The translations under genes were made by a program, and so were the position numbers. The notes below the pieces were generated by a model that was given only the letters and a program-made list of their open reading frames with translations, ran no database searches and was not told where the DNA came from. A stretch of 64,000 nucleotides of DNA from Caulobacter sp. UNC358MFTsu5.1 (GTDB taxonomy: Bacteria > Pseudomonadota > Alphaproteobacteria > Caulobacterales > Caulobacteraceae): the NCBI RefSeq assembly GCF_000712075.1, contig NZ_JONW01000006.1, positions 124,001-188,000 on the forward strand. The letters are read 5' to 3'. Shown here one piece after another: positions 61,961 to 64,000 of the stretch (position 1 is its first letter; every line of letters begins with the position of its first letter).

Positions 61961-62620
61961 TCACCCCGGCTGCTTGGTCGTCCGCAGATAGGGCTTGTGG
62001 GTGGTCCAACCCGCCGGGAACAGGCTCTTGGCGTCCTCGTCGCTGACGGCGGGCACGATGATCACGTCCTGGCCCTGATTCCAGTCGGCGGGCGTGGCCA
62101 CCTTGTGGGCGGCGGTCAGCTGCATGGAGTCGATGACCCGCAGGATCTCGTCGAAGTTGCGGCCCGTGGTCATCGGATAGACCAGGATCAGCTTGATGGT
62201 CTTGTCGGGCGCGATGATGAAGACGTTGCGCACCGTGGCGTTGTTGGCGGCGGTCCGGCCGTCCGAGCCGCCCGCTGTGTCGGCCGGCAGCATGCCGTAG
62301 AGCTTGGACACCTTCAGGTCGGTGTCGCCGATCATCGGGAAGTTCGGGGCGGTCCCTTGCGTCTCGGCGATGTCGGCGGCCCACTTGGCGTGGTTCTCCA
62401 CCGGGTCGACCGACAGGCCGATCACCTTGACGCCGCGCCTGTCGAACTCGGGCTTCAGGCGCGCCACGGTTCCCAGCTCGGTGGTGCAGACCGGGGTGAA
62501 GTCCTTGGGGTGCGAGAACAGCACCACCCACTTGCCGTCGGCCCAGTCGTGGAAGTGGATCGGGCCCTCGGTGGTGTCCTGGGTGAAGTCGGGCGCGATG
62601 TCGCCGAGCTTGAGCGTCAT
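61961..62620 (-). CDS. 1-Cys peroxiredoxin (Prx6 type)
   Basis: 219 residues. The peroxidatic Cys is C45 in HPKDFTPVCTTELG. I see no second Cys, so this is a 1-Cys enzyme that reduces hydrogen peroxide and organic peroxides with an outside thiol. The Prx6-type C-terminal extension is present (RVIDSMQLTAAHKVATPADWNQGQDVIIVP). AGGAGAG is 8 bases before ATG 62620. No SigT promoter is visible upstream. Confidence 0.95.
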   Translation of the reverse strand: MTLKLGDIAPDFTQDTTEGPIHFHDWADGKWVVLFSHPKDFTPVCTTELGTVARLKPEFDRRGVKVIGLSVDPVENHAKWAADIAETQGTAPNFPMIGDTDLKVSKLYGMLPADTAGGSDGRTAANNATVRNVFIIAPDKTIKLILVYPMTTGRNFDEILRVIDSMQLTAAHKVATPADWNQGQDVIIVPAVSDEDAKSLFPAGWTTHKPYLRTTKQPG

Positions 62621-62744
62621 GGCTGTCTCTCCTGGCCGCAAGAATGGGGTCGGCTTCACCCGGGGATGGGCGTAAAGCCGTCCTCAGTTTGTAGGCGCGC
62701 GCCCTCCCCAGCGCCGCCCAGGATTTCTCGCGGAGTTTCCAGCC

Positions 62745-63494
62745 ATGCTGCTCGCCCTTTCGACCTGGCCCGAGATCGAGGCTTACCTGGCGACCTCGAA
62801 GACGGTGGTGGTGCCGATCGGGTCCAACGAGCAGCACGGTCCCACGGGCCTCCTGGGCACCGACTGGCTGTGCCCGGAGATCATCTCGCACGAGGCTTCG
62901 AAGCTTTCGGACACGGTGCTGGTGGCCCCGACCTTCAATGTCGGCATGGCCCAGCATCACCTGGCCTTCCCGGGCACCATCTTCCTGCGGCCCTCGACCT
63001 TCATCGCCGCGATCGGCGACTGGGTGCGCTCGCTGGGCGCCCACGGCTTCGAGAAGATCTATTTCCTGAACGGCCACGGCGGCAACGTGGCCTCGATCGA
63101 GGCGGCGTTCTCGGAGATCTACGCCGAGTACAGCTTCCGCAAGGAACGCGCGCCCTTCGCCCTGAAGCTGAAGAACTGGTGGGACCTGAAGGGCGTGATG
63201 GGCCTGGCCAACCAGCAGTTCCCGACCGGCCACGGCAGCCATGCGACGCCGTCGGAGATCGCGGTGACCCAATGGGGCTATCCCGACACCATCAAGACCG
63301 TCGACTATTCGCCGAAGATCGCGCCGACCGGCCCGATCCGCGAGGCCCTGGACTTCCGCGCCCGCTACGCCGACGGCCGCATGGGTTCGGACCCGGCCCA
63401 GGCCACGCCCGAGAAGGGCGGGGCGCTGGTGGCCCAGGCGGCCAAGTCGCTGATCGAGGATTTGGCCGAGTTCTCGGCGGAGGCGCGGGTCTAG
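62745..63494 (+). CDS. Creatininase-family amidohydrolase
   Basis: 249 residues. Metal-binding motifs of the creatininase/MftE family are present: VVPIGSNEQHGPTGLLGTDWL near residue 22 (Glu, His, Asp), YFLNGHGGNVASIEAAF near 105 and GHGSHATPSEIAV near 164. The family hydrolyses cyclic amides or formamides (creatinine, formamidopyrimidine) or trims peptides; the substrate here is unknown. The 124-bp gap before it shows no promoter I can call with confidence. Confidence 0.9.
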   Translation: MLLALSTWPEIEAYLATSKTVVVPIGSNEQHGPTGLLGTDWLCPEIISHEASKLSDTVLVAPTFNVGMAQHHLAFPGTIFLRPSTFIAAIGDWVRSLGAHGFEKIYFLNGHGGNVASIEAAFSEIYAEYSFRKERAPFALKLKNWWDLKGVMGLANQQFPTGHGSHATPSEIAVTQWGYPDTIKTVDYSPKIAPTGPIREALDFRARYADGRMGSDPAQATPEKGGALVAQAAKSLIEDLAEFSAEARV

Positions 63495-63502
63495 GTCGTG
63501 GA

Positions 63503-63530
63503 TGGGGACAGGCGCATGCGCCTGTCCCCA
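63503..63530. repeat. Perfect 28-bp GGGGACA palindrome
   Basis: A fully symmetric palindrome, half site TGGGGACAGGCGCA, placed between the stops of the convergent creatininase and methyltransferase genes. Third locus of this family in the window; may act as a terminator or protein site. Confidence 0.85.
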
Positions 63531-63537
63531 ATCGTAT

Positions 63538-64000
63538 CTACCGCGGGATTTCCGCGATCTTCGTCAGCGCCACCTGGCGGTATACGGCGGTGATCTCGAA
63601 ATAGCGGCCGAAGGCGTTGAAGAACTGGTCGGTGGCCTGCTTCACGCCCGGGCCGCCGATCTCGCTGATGTCGTGCCAGTAGTCGTCCAGCACCATCATG
63701 CCGCCCACGCTCAGAAGGCTGGCGCAGAAGCACAGGTCGATCAGCACGGCCAGGGCCGTGTGGCTGCCGTCGACATAGATCAGGTCGAACTGCTCGCCGG
63801 CGGCCAGCATCCTGGGCAGCTCGTAGGTCGAGAAGCCCTTGTGGGCCGTCATCGACCGGAAGCCGGTCTTGGCCATGTTGCGGCGGAAGCGCGGCTCGAC
63901 CGCGTGGTACTTCTCTTCCGGGTTCAGGGCTTCGTCGAACCAGGGATCGATCACGGTCACGTCCAGGCGCCCGGGGATCAGCCAGTCCATGAAGGCCAGG
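63538..64000 (-). CDS. Class I SAM-dependent methyltransferase, 5' end missing
   Basis: At least 154 residues; the frame stays open through the window edge, so the N-terminus lies outside. Visible are VTVIDPWFDEALNPEEKYH, an FDLIYVDGSHTALAVLIDL segment (the Methyltransf_24-type D-x-x-H motif that binds metal or SAM) and VLDDYWHD. A small-molecule or sugar methyltransferase is likely. Start and full domain order cannot be judged here. Confidence 0.75.
   Translation of the reverse strand, partial: LAFMDWLIPGRLDVTVIDPWFDEALNPEEKYHAVEPRFRRNMAKTGFRSMTAHKGFSTYELPRMLAAGEQFDLIYVDGSHTALAVLIDLCFCASLLSVGGMMVLDDYWHDISEIGGPGVKQATDQFFNAFGRYFEITAVYRQVALTKIAEIPR

Overview
The window is high-GC, densely packed chromosomal DNA from an alphaproteobacterium, almost certainly a Caulobacter species. 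The general stress genes phyR, nepR, sigT and phyK lie next to chpT, cheY and cheR. The phospho-acceptors fall at the numbers I recall for C. crescentus (PhyR D192, PhyK H372, ChpT H33). I see no prophage, insertion sequence, CRISPR array or rRNA operon. The accessory features are a RES/Xre toxin-antitoxin pair and several families of palindromic intergenic repeats.

Layout. 1-6 kb: moaC, xdhC, an aldo/keto reductase with an SpsF-like nucleotidyltransferase, alanine dehydrogenase divergent from its Lrp-type regulator, and an exported beta-carbonic anhydrase. 6-15 kb: a thioester-containing alpha-2-macroglobulin with penicillin-binding protein 1C, then the toxin-antitoxin pair. 15-24 kb: a carbonic anhydrase / zeta-GST isomerase / FAH hydrolase operon, an ABC exporter whose permease is fused to an M1 peptidase, a thioesterase, a DUF4142 protein, a class III CoA-transferase and a GFA-family protein. 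24-30 kb: an HWE kinase with receiver domain, a DUF883 membrane protein pair, sodB, a phosphoesterase and a lipid kinase. 30-36 kb: the general stress response island. 36-43 kb: a sulfotransferase-like protein, cheR, cheY, chpT, DUF3553, cysQ, an EF-hand protein and an Xre regulator with a hydrolase. 43-52 kb: tRNA-Ala, a FYDLN protein, aroA, cmk, rpsA, a DUF3857 transglutaminase-like protein, ihfB and mscL. 52-64 kb: an amine oxidase, a LOG protein, an M16 peptidase, a DUF4166 fusion protein, acs, a peroxiredoxin, a creatininase-family protein and a partial methyltransferase.

The most coherent biology is the stress regulon. Eight exact matches to the EcfG/SigT promoter (GGAAC, 16 or 17 bases, CGTT) sit at good distance upstream of genes between 26.9 and 35.7 kb. 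They drive phyR, nepR-sigT-phyK, an entericidin-like lipoprotein, a glycine-zipper lipoprotein, the lipid kinase/phosphoesterase operon, two tiny membrane proteins, the DUF883 pair, and a strongly structured minus-strand small RNA ending in a Rho-independent terminator, probably a GsrN homologue. Regulators and envelope targets are therefore mixed in one locus. A second regulatory observation is a perfect 10-bp hairpin that buries the ribosome binding site of mscL.

The functional calls rest on reading motifs by eye. No database search was run.
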